Below are positions 1 to 10,998 of a stretch of 64,000 bases of DNA, one piece after another. The stretch covers positions 1,550,001-1,614,000 of the forward strand of contig JAZKJV010008261.1 in the NCBI GenBank assembly GCA_037367405.1, in the 5' to 3' direction. The DNA comes from Ottelia alismoides. Taxonomy: Eukaryota > Streptophyta > Magnoliopsida > Alismatales > Hydrocharitaceae. The stretch's first letter is position 1; each line of letters begins with the position of its first letter. A program made the translations under genes and the position numbers. Under the pieces are notes generated by a model, which was not told the origin of the DNA, ran no database searches, and saw only the letters and a program-made list of their open reading frames with translations.

Positions 1-32
1 TCTGTCATCTACTCTGTATCGGAAGTAGTCTC

Positions 33-734
33 TTAGCATGCTGTCTCTCTGGCTCTGACGTCCTCGACCGTCTCTATTTGTACACTCTCGCCCTCGACGC
101 GAAAGTATACCTTCCCGCTATCATGGTCGGTCACTGCCTTGGCTGTGGCCAAGAACGGGCGACCGAGAATTATGGGGGTATCTGTCACTGACCCAGAGAT
201 CTCCATGTCCAACACTACGAAGTCCACAGGGAATTGCAGGCCCTGAATCGTGATGACAACGTCCCTCAGCATCCCCTTCGGCCTCTTGACAGATTGATTA
301 GCAAACTGAAGGACTGTCCTGCTCTGTCAAAGAGTGCCCAACTCGAAGCGGTCGAGAAGGGCTGCCGGAAGTAGGTTGATCGACGATCCGTTGTCTAATA
401 GAGTACGGTCGAACCTCTGCTCTCTGATATGGCATCTGACATACGTGGCTCCTGAGTCTGGCCTCTTGGCCGGCAGACGGTTCTGGATCACGAAACAAGT
501 AGCTCTGGTCAGCACATGGATCTCGGACTGGTGGTTCCTCCTTTTCCTCCTAACTGTGGTCCTGTGTCTGAGTGAACGTTGGAGTAGAGGGATGTGCTGC
601 AAAGCCTCCTGAAGAGTCAGCTGAATGTGAAAATGGTCTATCATCTGCTGGTTGAACTCTTCCTGCTCCCTCTTTTTTGGGTTTTCAATTTTCTTCCCCT
701 TCCCCATCTGAAGAGCTCTAGGGAAGGGGATCAC
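33..734 (-). pseudogene. F aspartic protease (retropepsin), broken
   Basis: This is the protease that would process the gag-pol polyprotein. The N-terminal part (734 down to 327) is a lysine-rich linker, and the active site reads LLDNGSSINLLP with the aspartate near residue 114. One stop (324-326) separates it from the C-terminal half (272 to 33), which carries the conserved IILGRPFLATA stretch. The two halves are in the same frame. Plant gypsy proteases usually read D-S/T-G-A; the DNGSS variant is shared with element B and, as NNGSS, with C. The catalytic aspartate is intact here. A short gap (735-921) with no clear coding separates it from gag, in another frame. Confidence 0.8.
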
Positions 735-921
735 GGGGTCCTTCTCAGATGAAGGACTAGGAGAGGGTCTGAGCTACTCGACGGTAGGATCCACACATAC
801 ATCAAGCACCACAGGTGGACCAGAAGAAAACAAACCCTTTCCTTTATTGCCAGAAATGTCCCTAGTGCGGCGTTAGACGTGCGGCGTTAGTACCGCGCTC
901 TGGCTCGGCAACATGGGCGGC

Positions 922-3335
922 CTAAGTACCACCTCCTCCAACTGGTGAAATGGCGGCCTCAGTACCGCCGGTGGGATCAGCATCCGTAGTAGAATCAGTA
1001 CCACCGTCATCATCTCTAGCGGCCTCAGTACCGCTCTCCTCCTCGTCGGGCGCTCTGCGAGTAGCCTCTGGGTATCGCTCAGATGAGGCGCTGCCTGCTG
1101 GCATCCTACCGCTCCTAAGTGTGACAAAATCAGTATCAAAAAGATATGCAGACATATCACCAAAATCATCACTCGGAGTGGCATACTCAGTGAAATCTAC
1201 CTGCTCAGACTTCCTCTTGAGGTTGTTCGGATTGGGCTCTATCTGGGCAGGGATGGCGGCCTTCCCTCTCACAATGTCCCGCATCTCCTGGCGGAACTCA
1301 TCCATCTCCCGTCAGAATGTAGCCTGCTGATCGGTAAGGAGGTGGGCTATGTCGTCCAAGGCAGGGTTCTCATAGGATGGCCAATGAGAACCTGACGGGT
1401 AGCCCCTCTGGTAGTGAGGCTGCTGCTGTGGGTGAGAGGGATATGACTGTGGATGATGCTGCGGCTGATGAGGCTGATCACGCCTCCAAGAATGTCCATG
1501 TTGATAGGGACGAGGACCAAGCTGCTGTGACTGCTGCTGCTGGGTATACACCGGGGGCTGCTGCTGCTGGTGATCCCTTTGATGGCTGTACTGGCCACCC
1601 TGTCCTGATGGCTGCTGCTGGGAGCTAGAACCTCCGGCCGACCAACGGAATCCGGGATGGTCTCGTCGGATACTAGGCTGGGGGCGGTCGTACTAAATCC
1701 CGTTGACATCCATCAACGGCTCTGACTCGTAAGGGGCTAGCGGGAGTACTGCCAGAGGCTGATCCGGCTGTATACCACCATCTGTGTGTCTGGGATGGTG
1801 GTGCCTGGTAGGAAAGTTGTGGTTGCTGGTACGACTCCGCCTGTACAAGATGGACATGTCTAGGTTGTTGGTGGCTGGAGCGCTGGGACGAGCTGTTGCT
1901 GCTACTCGGATCGCCTCATGCCTGAAGACGGGGCTAGGAAGCCGTCTGTGCCTCCTCGAGACACATGAGTTGTGTCTTCAGGTCACTCAGAGTCTGTGCC
2001 ATCTGCTCCATCTGCATGATGCTCTAGCACTGCTTCTTCACAATGATCTCCATCCGGTCCAGCTTCTCGCTGATGATCCCAATGTCGGCGGCTGTGGACT
2101 CGGCTTGTGCTGCTACCGCTAATAAATTGGAAGGACCGGCATCAACCCGTGCTATCCTCTGGTACTGCACGGTCTGTGGCTGGGGTCGCCCCTGTGTGTA
2201 GAGTCGGGTCTGGGACATTACCATATAGTTCTCGGCCATCTCCTCGTAGATGGCCCAGACCTAATCATGATCCTTGGCGAAATAGGACCCGCCATAAGAA
2301 GCATTCACCAGGCCCTGTAGCTCTGGTGTCAGCCCACTGAAGAAGCTCTAAACTAGGTTCGGCTTCGAGATGTCATGGTGCGGGCATCTGTCAGTCAGCT
2401 CACGGAACCTCTCCCATGCCTCATGGAACTGCTCGTTGGGGAGCATGGAGAAGTTGCTGATCAGGGCTCTAGCTGCGTTCGTTTGCCCGAGTGGATAGTA
2501 CTTGTGCAAGTACTCGGTGCGGAGCTGCTCTCAGGTGTAGACGAACTTCCCCAGATGTTTCAGCCAGGTGGCTGCTCTGTCTACTAGTGAGAAGGGGAAG
2601 GCAATCATGCGGATGGTATCCTGGTCCACCTGTCTGTCGTGGACTGTGCTGCAGATCATCAAGAATTCCTGAAGGTGGAGATGGGGCTCCTCTGTGGCGA
2701 GCCCATGGAACCGGGGGAGAAGCTGCAAAGTGTTCGGGGGGAACTTGAAGTCCTCCATTATGGCTGGAAGAATGACCCAATGATGCGTCAAAGTCGATCC
2801 GAGGTTATGTAACTCCTGCATCGGTCTCGGCTGGTACGGTACTGCTCCTGCGGCGGCGGCTGCTGCTGCAGCTGCTGCCTCATCGGGTCTCCTCGGCCCG
2901 TCTCCGGGTTCGCGTTGGTCGCGAGCGGCTCTCAGCTGCTCCATCTCACGCCTCATCTCTATCATGATGCTCCCTGATCCCTCAACTGCTGCTGAACTAT
3001 ATCGAGGGAGGCGATCAGGGTGGAGTTGATCGTACCCTGGTCCAAAATGAATGTATGCTCATGCTGGGGACCTCTGGTGTGATCATCACTACTGCCGGCC
3101 ATGGTCTCTGCAAAAACAAAAGACCCAAACTCAGGTGCCGATAAATCATCTGACGGTCTCTCCTCTGGCACTGGTATCTCGGAACTGAAAGAAGGGGGTC
3201 GGGAGGGAACAGGGTGGAGTCGAACTCGGGTTCGGAGAGCGGGTCTCGGCTCTCGCGAACCAACCTAGATGAGAGGGCAGAAGTGCTGGGAAGCGGTGCA
3301 GCCAGAGGCTGCCTAAGAGACCTTCTGCCCATCAT
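922..3335 (-). pseudogene. F gag polyprotein, broken
   Basis: Gag forms the cytoplasmic virus-like particle. The start is placed at 3335 because the minus strand there reads MMGRRSL, the same start as gag of element C (24946). After a frameshift near 3180 comes a segment ending near 2970. A second frameshift leads to the gag core (2965-2531), with EMRREMEQL, an alanine run, and the block ending FPFSLVDRAATWLKHLGKF that is typical of retrotransposon gag. It continues as EAWERFRELTDRCPHH (about 2400) and NASYGGSYF (about 2290), with stops in place of single residues. The C-terminal part (1551-922) is rich in Q, H and P and then acidic. No zinc knuckle was seen. At least two frameshifts and several stops make it non-functional. 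Confidence 0.8.
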
Positions 3336-4755
3336 CTTGATGTGGTGAGTTGGGCGGATGAGATCTGGTAACAACAATGATCACAAGCAAACCTCTGATT
3401 CACCTACGTAACGCGAGCTGAAGACCGTAAAGGTTCGGTCAATTATCTTGTCAATTTTATTAGGTGATAAGTTAGGATAGCAGAGCGATTAACGTGACCT
3501 GCAGGGAATCCAATATTTTTCTCAACCAATTGTCCCGTACAGAAAAGCCGGTAACCAGTCGAGAAAAAATCAGATATGGCTATAGCCTAGGGTGCGGGTC
3601 ACTCTCTCGCGCAAGCAAACCAGACAAGGAGGGGGTTGCTCTTCCCAAGACAAATTTTTCGGTGAGTGTCTTTTAGGGTCAATAGAGTTAACCAGTCGCA
3701 ATTTTATGGATCAAATTTTTAGGTATTTTTTAATAAAAAGCAAAACGCCTGACGAATTTTTCGATTCTCTTGGTCATTAAGTCCAAAAATCAGGGGGAGA
3801 AGTCGAAAAAGCCGATGCACGAGAAAATCAATGATGCATGCAGAGTAAGAGATGCATACCTGACTCCAGCAGTCTACATGCAAAATGATCCGCACAGAAT
3901 TTAAAGACTGAAATAAAACTACCTAAATGGTGCAGGCGGAAATCCGAGCCCTAAGCAGCAGTTCTACTCGAAAGAACGTCTAGCCGACCACCAGCCTCCA
4001 ATCCAAGAGTTCGATCTCGGTCCACCCCTCCTCCTCTCGACAAATCGAGTTCAGGAGCAGCGCTTGGCAGGGTGGGATGTGGCACGTAGGCTCGAAGGTA
4101 GTGGATCGACTATTTTATTAATCTTTTTATTGTTGGTCCAATTACCGATATATAGGTACAAGCAGATTTATTAGGGTATTTGGATCCTATTTATTACGTC
4201 ACAGTCAAGCAAAAATTGTAAGGCTAGGGGCTTAAAACCGCGAGAAACCGAATAGGCAGAAAAGAAATCAAAACCGCGAAGAAAGCCACGTAAAAATCGA
4301 GGGGTCCCCCGAGCACACCAGTGCTCGGCGAAACAGACCCCGAGAGTCTAAGAATAGTCCTGCTAAGTGTCCTGTTATCATGTATTATTACAATTATCCA
4401 AATAATGCGGGAAATAAAATCTAAGCTACTCTAATCTAAGCTCTCACACTCGGCTGCTTCCTCGCGCTCTCCTGCGGCTCCGTGCAGAAGGGAGCCGCCT
4501 CTAATAGCCGCAATTGCGCCGACTCCTCGAAAGTCACCGCCTCGATCCTCGGGCCCTCACAAGAAAACAGAAGAGTGTCAAACCAGATAAAAATAAAGCA
4601 AATAAAATAAGAAAAAGAAAATAGGGTATCTATGCAAAAATGAAAATAAAAATAAATAAGAAAAAACAAACAAAAACAAAAAGAAAAGAAAAGAAATAAA
4701 AATAAAATAAAACAAAAAATGGTCAGAAAATCAAGCACACCAAAACAAACAAAAT
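3336..4755 (-). other. F 5' leader between gag and LTR
   Basis: No gene is seen. Read on the minus strand, 3390-3470 contains a block also found in the leaders of B (about 39950-40025) and C (about 24795-24870): TTGACnAGATAA, CCGAAC, TTTACG, then GTTGGTGAA or GGTGAATC. Further inside, 3640-3660 matches the TTTTGGGAGAGCAA block of C (about 24420-24436). The stretch 4560-4740 is A-rich on the plus strand, and no match to a tRNA-Asp primer site is visible where one is expected, so the primer site has probably been lost or overgrown. Confidence 0.5.
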
Positions 4756-7714
4756 CTGAATTTTTGGTAATTTTTAAAGAGGGTTTTATATTTTTTGTGA
4801 ATTTTAACTCTGAACAGGCAGAAAAATGGATGTTTTTGAATTTTGAAAAATAATGAAACGACTCAAAATTTTACCCAAAAATTAGTGAAAATTTTTCACA
4901 GTGGAAGGAGCCACATGTCCAATTTTCACTCAATTTGGGTTGAATTTGATATTTTATTAAAATAAAAAACAAACAACTAGTGCACAGGGACCTAGTTGCA
5001 ATAAGAATAAAGTTCTGGGCTGAAAATGGAACAGATCAAGAAATCCAAGGGGTCCTGGTGCAAAAATTCCAAGTTTGCACGCGCCAGGCACGTGTATTGG
5101 GCACACAGGGACTAATATGCAATAAAAATACTTCCCCGGACTTCTTAACAACAGGTGCTAAAAGTCCAGGGGAGATATTGCAAAATGCCCAACAAATTCA
5201 ACACATGTTCAAAAAAATTCATTCACAGGGGCATAAATGCAATTAACAAGAAAGATCTTTCATTCATTAACAAACATAAACTACAGCCCAAAGTATGCAA
5301 ATTCTCCAGAGTATCACGTGACGATGCACGTGTCCAACATATACAGGGGTAGAAATGCAATAAAAGTAAACAACCAGGGTCTCTATACAATTTTACCAAA
5401 ATAAAATGAACTATGGAAAATATTTACATGACTAAATGATAAAAACTAAAAGAGAGAGAGCCTAAGGGTAAATTACCCTTTATTAACCGAGGGGCTGGAT
5501 GCGCGCCACGTGGTGTATCCGACGGTTGTAGGGGGCGGCGCACCAACGAAGGAGCCTCGGGGTGTGATCGGACGGTGGTGGGCTCGCCACGTGGAGAATC
5601 AACGGCTGAAGTACGTTGTGGCTAACCCTCGCTGGATGGAGGGCGGAGAAGAGGCCACGTGTCGATCAGACGGTAGCTGGAAGGGCCTCTTCTTCGCAGA
5701 ATCGTGCGGTCCAGATCAAATCTGGGCCTCCGGGGTCGAACGAACGGCGAAGGAGGTTCCTGGAAGAACTCCTCGCCGGCGAGCTTTGTCGGAGGAATGC
5801 TGGTGTGCTGGACCTCCTCGGGGGCTGCTGATGGGTGAAAAAAGATCGCCAAAGCCTCCCGCGTGTGAAGGACCCCTCAGATGACGCCAAGGAGCTCCAA
5901 AGAGCCCGGGCGACAACAGCGGAGCTGGGCTCCTGTGCCTGGAAGTTGAGGTCCTCAGATGGACCTCCTCTGACCTGGAAAGCTGCACAGAAAGACTCTT
6001 GGGTCGAGGGCAAAGTGCCTCGACCCGGTTAGTGGCGGAATGGAGGAACGGTGCGGCGAGGTGGTCGATCTCCGGCGAGGCGACGGCAGTGAAGATCGAA
6101 GACCCTGCTCCTGGGCAAGTCAGGGGGTGTGAGTGGGTGCAGAAGGTGCGGAGAAGGCTCGTGAGTGTGAGGGTCGAGTCCGATGATCGAGAGAGTGACT
6201 GGTATGGTCGGAATCGACTAACGACGACGAATGGAGGATTTGGGCGTAAATGTAAAATCGAGAAATGTAGAAGAAATTAAGCTTACTGGATGGTCAAGGT
6301 CGACTCTAGAAGAGCTCTTGAAGCTCCTGGTCTTTGCCTCGAGGGTCGTCAATGCCCGAGGCTCGAGCGCTACTCATGGGCGGCGCGCGGCGGCGCTAGG
6401 CTGTCGGATCAGTGGCTGGGGCACCTCCTCCTCACTGCGACACCACCCGCAGCAAGCTGTCACTCAGGCGAAGGTAGTGGAGGTCCTGGGATGGAAAGGC
6501 GGAGCCAAAGATGGAGTACAATGCGCGGCGGAGCTGGGATTAAATATGGCTAGGGGTCCGGCTAGAAGAGGTTCGGGTGAGCTTATCGGAGCTCGGACCC
6601 CGAGAACCCACCCCGGGCGTGGATCATGGATGATCAATTAGGACCCGGGGTTTGCGGATTTGGTGATCGGATCAAGGCGCAGTAATTGGGAGAAAAGGCG
6701 GGTCGGGCGCAGATCCGCGGGCTAGTGGTCCAAGGGGGGGAGTTGACCGGGGGGTCAACATCCCCCATGGACCAATGGGATGCGGCCACGTATTAAATAA
6801 TTGGAAATTCAATATAAAATAGTAAATGGTCGATTTTGGAAAAAGTTAAAACAAGAGAAATGTTTATTTATTTTTAAATATTTTTTGTGATTTTTATTTA
6901 ATTTTTTGAAATAAAAATTAGGTATTTACAATATAGTATATTATATATAGGTATATACACTATACATTTTTTATTTTTTTTATTTTTAATTATTTATTTT
7001 TGTACATTTTCTTCTAATTTTGTATTTTATTTATTTATAGAGTAAAATTTGGAATAAAAGTATATTTTTATTTTATTTTTATTAATTATTTACATAGGGT
7101 AAATAAATACTTATATACACATATATGCATGGTATATATACAATATTTATTTTGATTTTTATTTTATTTCTTTTTATTTTATTTTTGTTTTTATGATTTT
7201 TATTTTATTTATTTACATTATGGGATATGGAATATATACAATTTTTTATGGAATTTTATTTATTTATTTATAGGGATAAAAATATAGATAAAGTGTTTTA
7301 TGTACATGGTGTATACACAATGAGGAAGGATATTTTATTTTATTTTAATTTTCTTTTATTTTTCTCATTTTTATTTTAATTTAGTATTTATAAATATATA
7401 CATATAAATACAAACCCATTTTTATATGTACACATGTGTGAGCTTCCTTATCTCTCTCTACTTGGTTTTTTATGCGGTCAGGCCCATGCTGAGCCCTCCC
7501 TTGGGATTAGGTCGCTCAATATTTATTCTAAATATCTCCCTCTTTTTCTTTTATTTCTTTATTCTTTTATTTATGCATAAAAACATGCTAATTATTACAT
7601 TTTACACAATGCATGCTGAATTCTAATTATGATTATTTACATATATCTACATGTGTTTGGCAAAGGTTTTGTAGCTAAAATAAAAGAATAAAGAGTGATG
7701 AATGGGTATTCATC
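4756..7714 (-). repeat. F 5' LTR
   Basis: The LTR is read on the minus strand. Its start (7714) is well supported by TGATGAAT and the junction with E. Its inner end is only approximate, because no primer site was found. The body has three zones in element order: an AT-rich zone (7690-6790), a GC-rich island (6780-5490) with several CCACGTG boxes, and a zone (5392-4985) with a degenerate motif repeated every 59 to 62 bp. The same order of island then motif array is seen in the LTRs of A, B, C and D. Open reading frames in the island lack family features and are treated as chance. Confidence 0.65.
4985..5392 (-). repeat. Periodic degenerate motif array in F LTR
   Basis: Seven copies of a motif close to CAGGGGnnTAnATGCAATAA (plus strand) start at about 4985, 5047, 5106, 5166, 5225, 5284 and 5343. 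The spacing is 62, 59, 60, 59, 59 and 59 bp. Only the first 20 bp or so of each period are conserved and the rest differs, so this is not an ordinary tandem repeat. A further half-spaced copy may begin near 5372. Confidence 0.7.
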
Positions 7715-10700
7715 AGTTACCACACCTACTGTGGGAAATGTAAAAGCACTAGAGTTTATACAAGATGCTCCATTGATATGTGAAGGTCACGAGCTTCCGA
7801 GTGACCTCATTGTCATGAAAATGACATACTTTGACATCATCCTTGGGATGGATTGGCTATCCCGTTATCATTGTATTATTGATTGCTATAAGAAAAGGGT
7901 GATCGTCGCAAGCCATCAGATTCTAGGTATCGTTATTAAAGGGTATGGTGCTAACTCTGAGCGGTGCATCATTTCTGCCATGAAAGCACATCGCATGATC
8001 TTGAAAGGGAGAGAAGCCTATCTTGCCAGTAATAATAGGGTTGAGCCATCAACCGTATCTTTATCTGATCTCAATGTCGTTCGGGAGTTTCCTGATATTT
8101 TTCCACAAGAATTGCCTAGACCCCCACCTCAGTGAGAGATTGATTTCACTATTGAGTTGGTTCCTGGAACTGTACCAATATCCAAGGCACCATATCGCAT
8201 GGCTCCTGCCGAACTGATGGAATTAAAAAAGCAACTTGAAGAGTTGCTTGATTTGGGATTTATCAGACCTAGTGTGTCGGGGTGCACCTGTTTTATTTGT
8301 TAGAAAGAAAGATGGATCACTTCGTTTATGCATTTATTATCGAATGCTGAATCAGGTGACTGTGAAGAATAATCACACATTACCATAGATAGATGATTTA
8401 TTTGATCAGCTCCAATCAGCAAGGGTCTTCTCGAAGATTAATTTACGATCTGGCTATCATCAATTGAGGATTTGAGAGGAAGATATCTCGAAGACTGCTT
8501 TCCGAACACGCTATGGGCATTAGGAGTTTTGTGTGATGCCATTCGGATTGACTAATGCTCCTACTGTTTTTATGGATCTTATGAATCGGGTCTTTCGACC
8601 ATTCTTGGATCACTTCGTCATTGTTTTTGTTGATGATATTCTTGTTTATTCTAAAAGTGTTGAGAAACACGATGAGCACTTGAGAATTGTATTGGAGACT
8701 TTGAGGCAGAATCAACTTTATGCTAAATTCTCTAAGTATGAATTCTGGTTGGAATAGATCATGTTCCTTGGGCATATTATTTCCAAGGATGGGATTTCTG
8801 TTGATCCAGCCAAGGTTGAGGCAGTCTCAGAATGGAAGCATCCACATAGCGTGACAGAAATTAGAAGCTTTCTTGGATTAGCAGAGTATTATCGTAGATT
8901 CATTCATGATGTTTCAAAGATTCACTTCCTCTTACCGAATTGACTAGAAAAGGAACTAAGTTTGAATGGTCTTCTGCATGTGAGCGTAGCTTCCAAGAAT
9001 TGAAGAGGAGGTTAACCACTACTCCGGTCTTGACTTTACCTTTTCGTTGTGGAGGTTTTGTCATCTATATTGATGCATGCTTGAATGGTTTGGGATGTGT
9101 CCTAATGCAGAATGATAAAGTTATAGCTTATGTTTCGAGGTAGTTGAAGATTCATGAAAGGAATTATCCTACGCATGATCTAGAGCTTGCTGCTGTGGTA
9201 TTTGCATTAAAAATCTGACGTCACTACCTTTATGGTGACAAATTTGATGTCTTCTCTGATCATAAAAGCCTCAAATACATCTTTTCTCAAAAAGATTTGA
9301 ATATACGTCAAAGGAGATTGATGGAATTTCGTAAGGACTATGATTTCTCTATTGCTTATCATCCAGGTAAAGCAAATGTTGTGGCTGATGCTTTGAGCCG
9401 AAAGGGCTATGCCTTGTCAGCGAGTTTGATGATTAAAAAGTGGAAGTTGATCGATGACTTTGTCTCTTGGAATCCTTTCAAGAAAGGAGATAAGATTTTC
9501 TTATATAGCATCCAGATACATTCGGTGATAGTAGAGAAAATATTGAGAGCTCAGAAAGAAGATCCTGAGTATCATGTTCTGGCTGAAAAAAGTCAAGAGG
9601 GAGATTCATAATTCTTCATTGCCCTATACTGTGGCATTAGATTCAAGAATCTCTTATGGGTTCCTTCTCAGACAGAGTTGAAACACGAGATTCTCGATGA
9701 AGCTCATCGTTCTAAGTTCTCTGTACATCCAGGAGGCACAAAAATGTATAAAGATCTCCAACAGAATTTTTGGTGGAAAATTATGAAGAAGGAAATCGCA
9801 GAATTCATTTCCCGTTGTTTGGTGTGTTAGCAAATTAAGACTGAGCATCAAAGACCAGTCGGGCTTTTGGAGCAGTTGGAGGTTCCGGAATGAAAATGGG
9901 AACACATCACCATGGATTTTGTGATGGGTCTTCCGAAGACCGATGCAACTAATTATGATGTCATATGGGTGATCGTGGACAGATTGACGAAGTCTGCCCA
10001 TTTCTTGCCAATGAAGAAAAATGAGTCAGTTGTGATCTTAGCAAATTTATACATGAATAATATTGTAAAGCTTTATGGTATACCTGTCTCTATTGTCTCT
10101 GATCGAGATCCAAGATTTACCGGGAGATTTTGGAAAAAAACTTCATGAGGCTTTTGGTACAAAGCTGAAGTTTAGTACTGCATTCCATCAGACAGATGGT
10201 CAATCTGAATGAACTATTCAGGTTCTTGAGGATATTCTTAGAGCATGTTCTTCGGATTATACTCGAAGTTGGGATGAGAACCTTCCGCTTATTGAGTTTG
10301 CCTATAACAATAGTTATCAGGCTAGTATCGGAATGACTTCGTATGAAGCTCTCTATGGGAGGCCTTACAGATCCCCTCTTTGTTGGAGCGAGGTAGGTGA
10401 AAGAAGATTGCTCGGACCGGAACTTGTGCAAAAGTGTGCAGATAAGATTGACCTAATTAAGAAAAGGCTCTTAATTGCTCAAAGTAGACAAAAGAGTTAT
10501 GCAGATAACCGTCGCAGAGAACTAGAATTTACAGTTGGTGATCATGTCTTTCTCAAGATTTCCCCGACCCGTGGTTTATTGAGATTTGGACGGAAAGGAA
10601 AACTTAGTCCAAGATACATAGGTCCTTTTGACGTATTGGATAGGGTAGGCGAAGTAGCCTACCGCATTGCATTACCACCTCAGTATTCACATATTCATTA

Positions 10701-10986
10701 TGTCTTCCATATCTCCATGTTGTGGAAGTATATTCATGATCCATCTCATCATATTCATTATAAGCATGTCGAGGTTCATAAAAATTTATCGTATGAAGAG
10801 CGCCCTTGACACATTGTTGATCGTCAAAAACACCAATTACGAAGGAAGTCTATCAAGATGGTAAAAGTTGCTTGGCATAATCACTCGAATAGGGAAGCCA
10901 CATGGGAACTTGAAGATGATGTTCGAGAAAAATATCCTGAACTTGTAGGTGTGTCTCTTAAATTTCGTGGACGAAATCTCTTCTAA
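7715..10986 (+). pseudogene. E pol (protease C-term, RT, RNase H, integrase), broken
   Basis: Pol would reverse-transcribe and integrate the element. The order is: protease C-terminus with FDIILGMDWLSRYH (about 7830-7870); RT from about 8140, with MPFGLTNAP and the catalytic FVDDILVYS (about 8625); RNase H with YIDACLNGLGCVLMQ (about 9070) and ending in ADALSR (about 9390); integrase zinc-binding region with a CLVC pair (about 9820); integrase core with aspartates in TMDFVMGLP (about 9912) and VSDRDPRF, and the glutamate in DGQSE (about 10205); and a chromodomain-like end (REATWELEDD, about 10890). RT motif A reads FSKINLRSGYHQ, so its catalytic aspartate is asparagine. Frame changes occur near 8275, 8930 and in an A-run near 10135. 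Stops commonly replace Q, W or R codons (for example 8758, 9141, 10807). Confidence 0.9.
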
Positions 10987-10998
10987 GAGGGGTAGAGT
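10985..10998 (+). promoter_or_regulatory. E polypurine tract
   Basis: The sequence AAGAGGGGTAGAGT lies directly before the LTR start TGTAACATC at 10999 and overlaps the pol stop. A purine tract here primes plus-strand DNA synthesis in LTR elements. Confidence 0.8.

Larger units (their letters stand above)
1..7714 (-). mobile_element. Element F: Athila/Tat-like Ty3/gypsy retrotransposon, partial
   Basis: This minus-strand LTR retrotransposon runs from its 5' LTR (right end, 7714) through leader and gag to protease at the left edge; RT, integrase and 3' LTR would lie outside the window. The gag has the retrotransposon-gag fold signature and the protease has a DNGSS active site and an ILGRPF motif, as in the Athila/Tat branch. 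The right end is placed at 7714 because the minus strand there begins TGATGAAT and forms the same short terminal palindrome as the LTR starts of elements B and C. Immediately beyond it, at 7715, the protease reading frame of element E resumes. F therefore jumped into E. All its genes are broken by stops and frameshifts. Confidence 0.85.

Noticed and set aside
4436..4738. Minus-strand frame starting with a run of F, L and Y codons (membrane-protein-like)
   Set aside because: The hydrophobic part is the translation of an A-rich tract; the rest is leader sequence with no homology.
5510..6641. Several overlapping open frames of 60-136 codons on both strands in the GC-rich island of the F LTR
   Set aside because: GC-rich sequence gives long frames by chance; no domain, no shared frame with the A LTR islands, and the position is inside an LTR.
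7695..7714. Apparent N-terminus MMNGYSS of the E protease fragment
   Set aside because: These codons lie in the LTR end of F; the true protease sequence starts at 7715.
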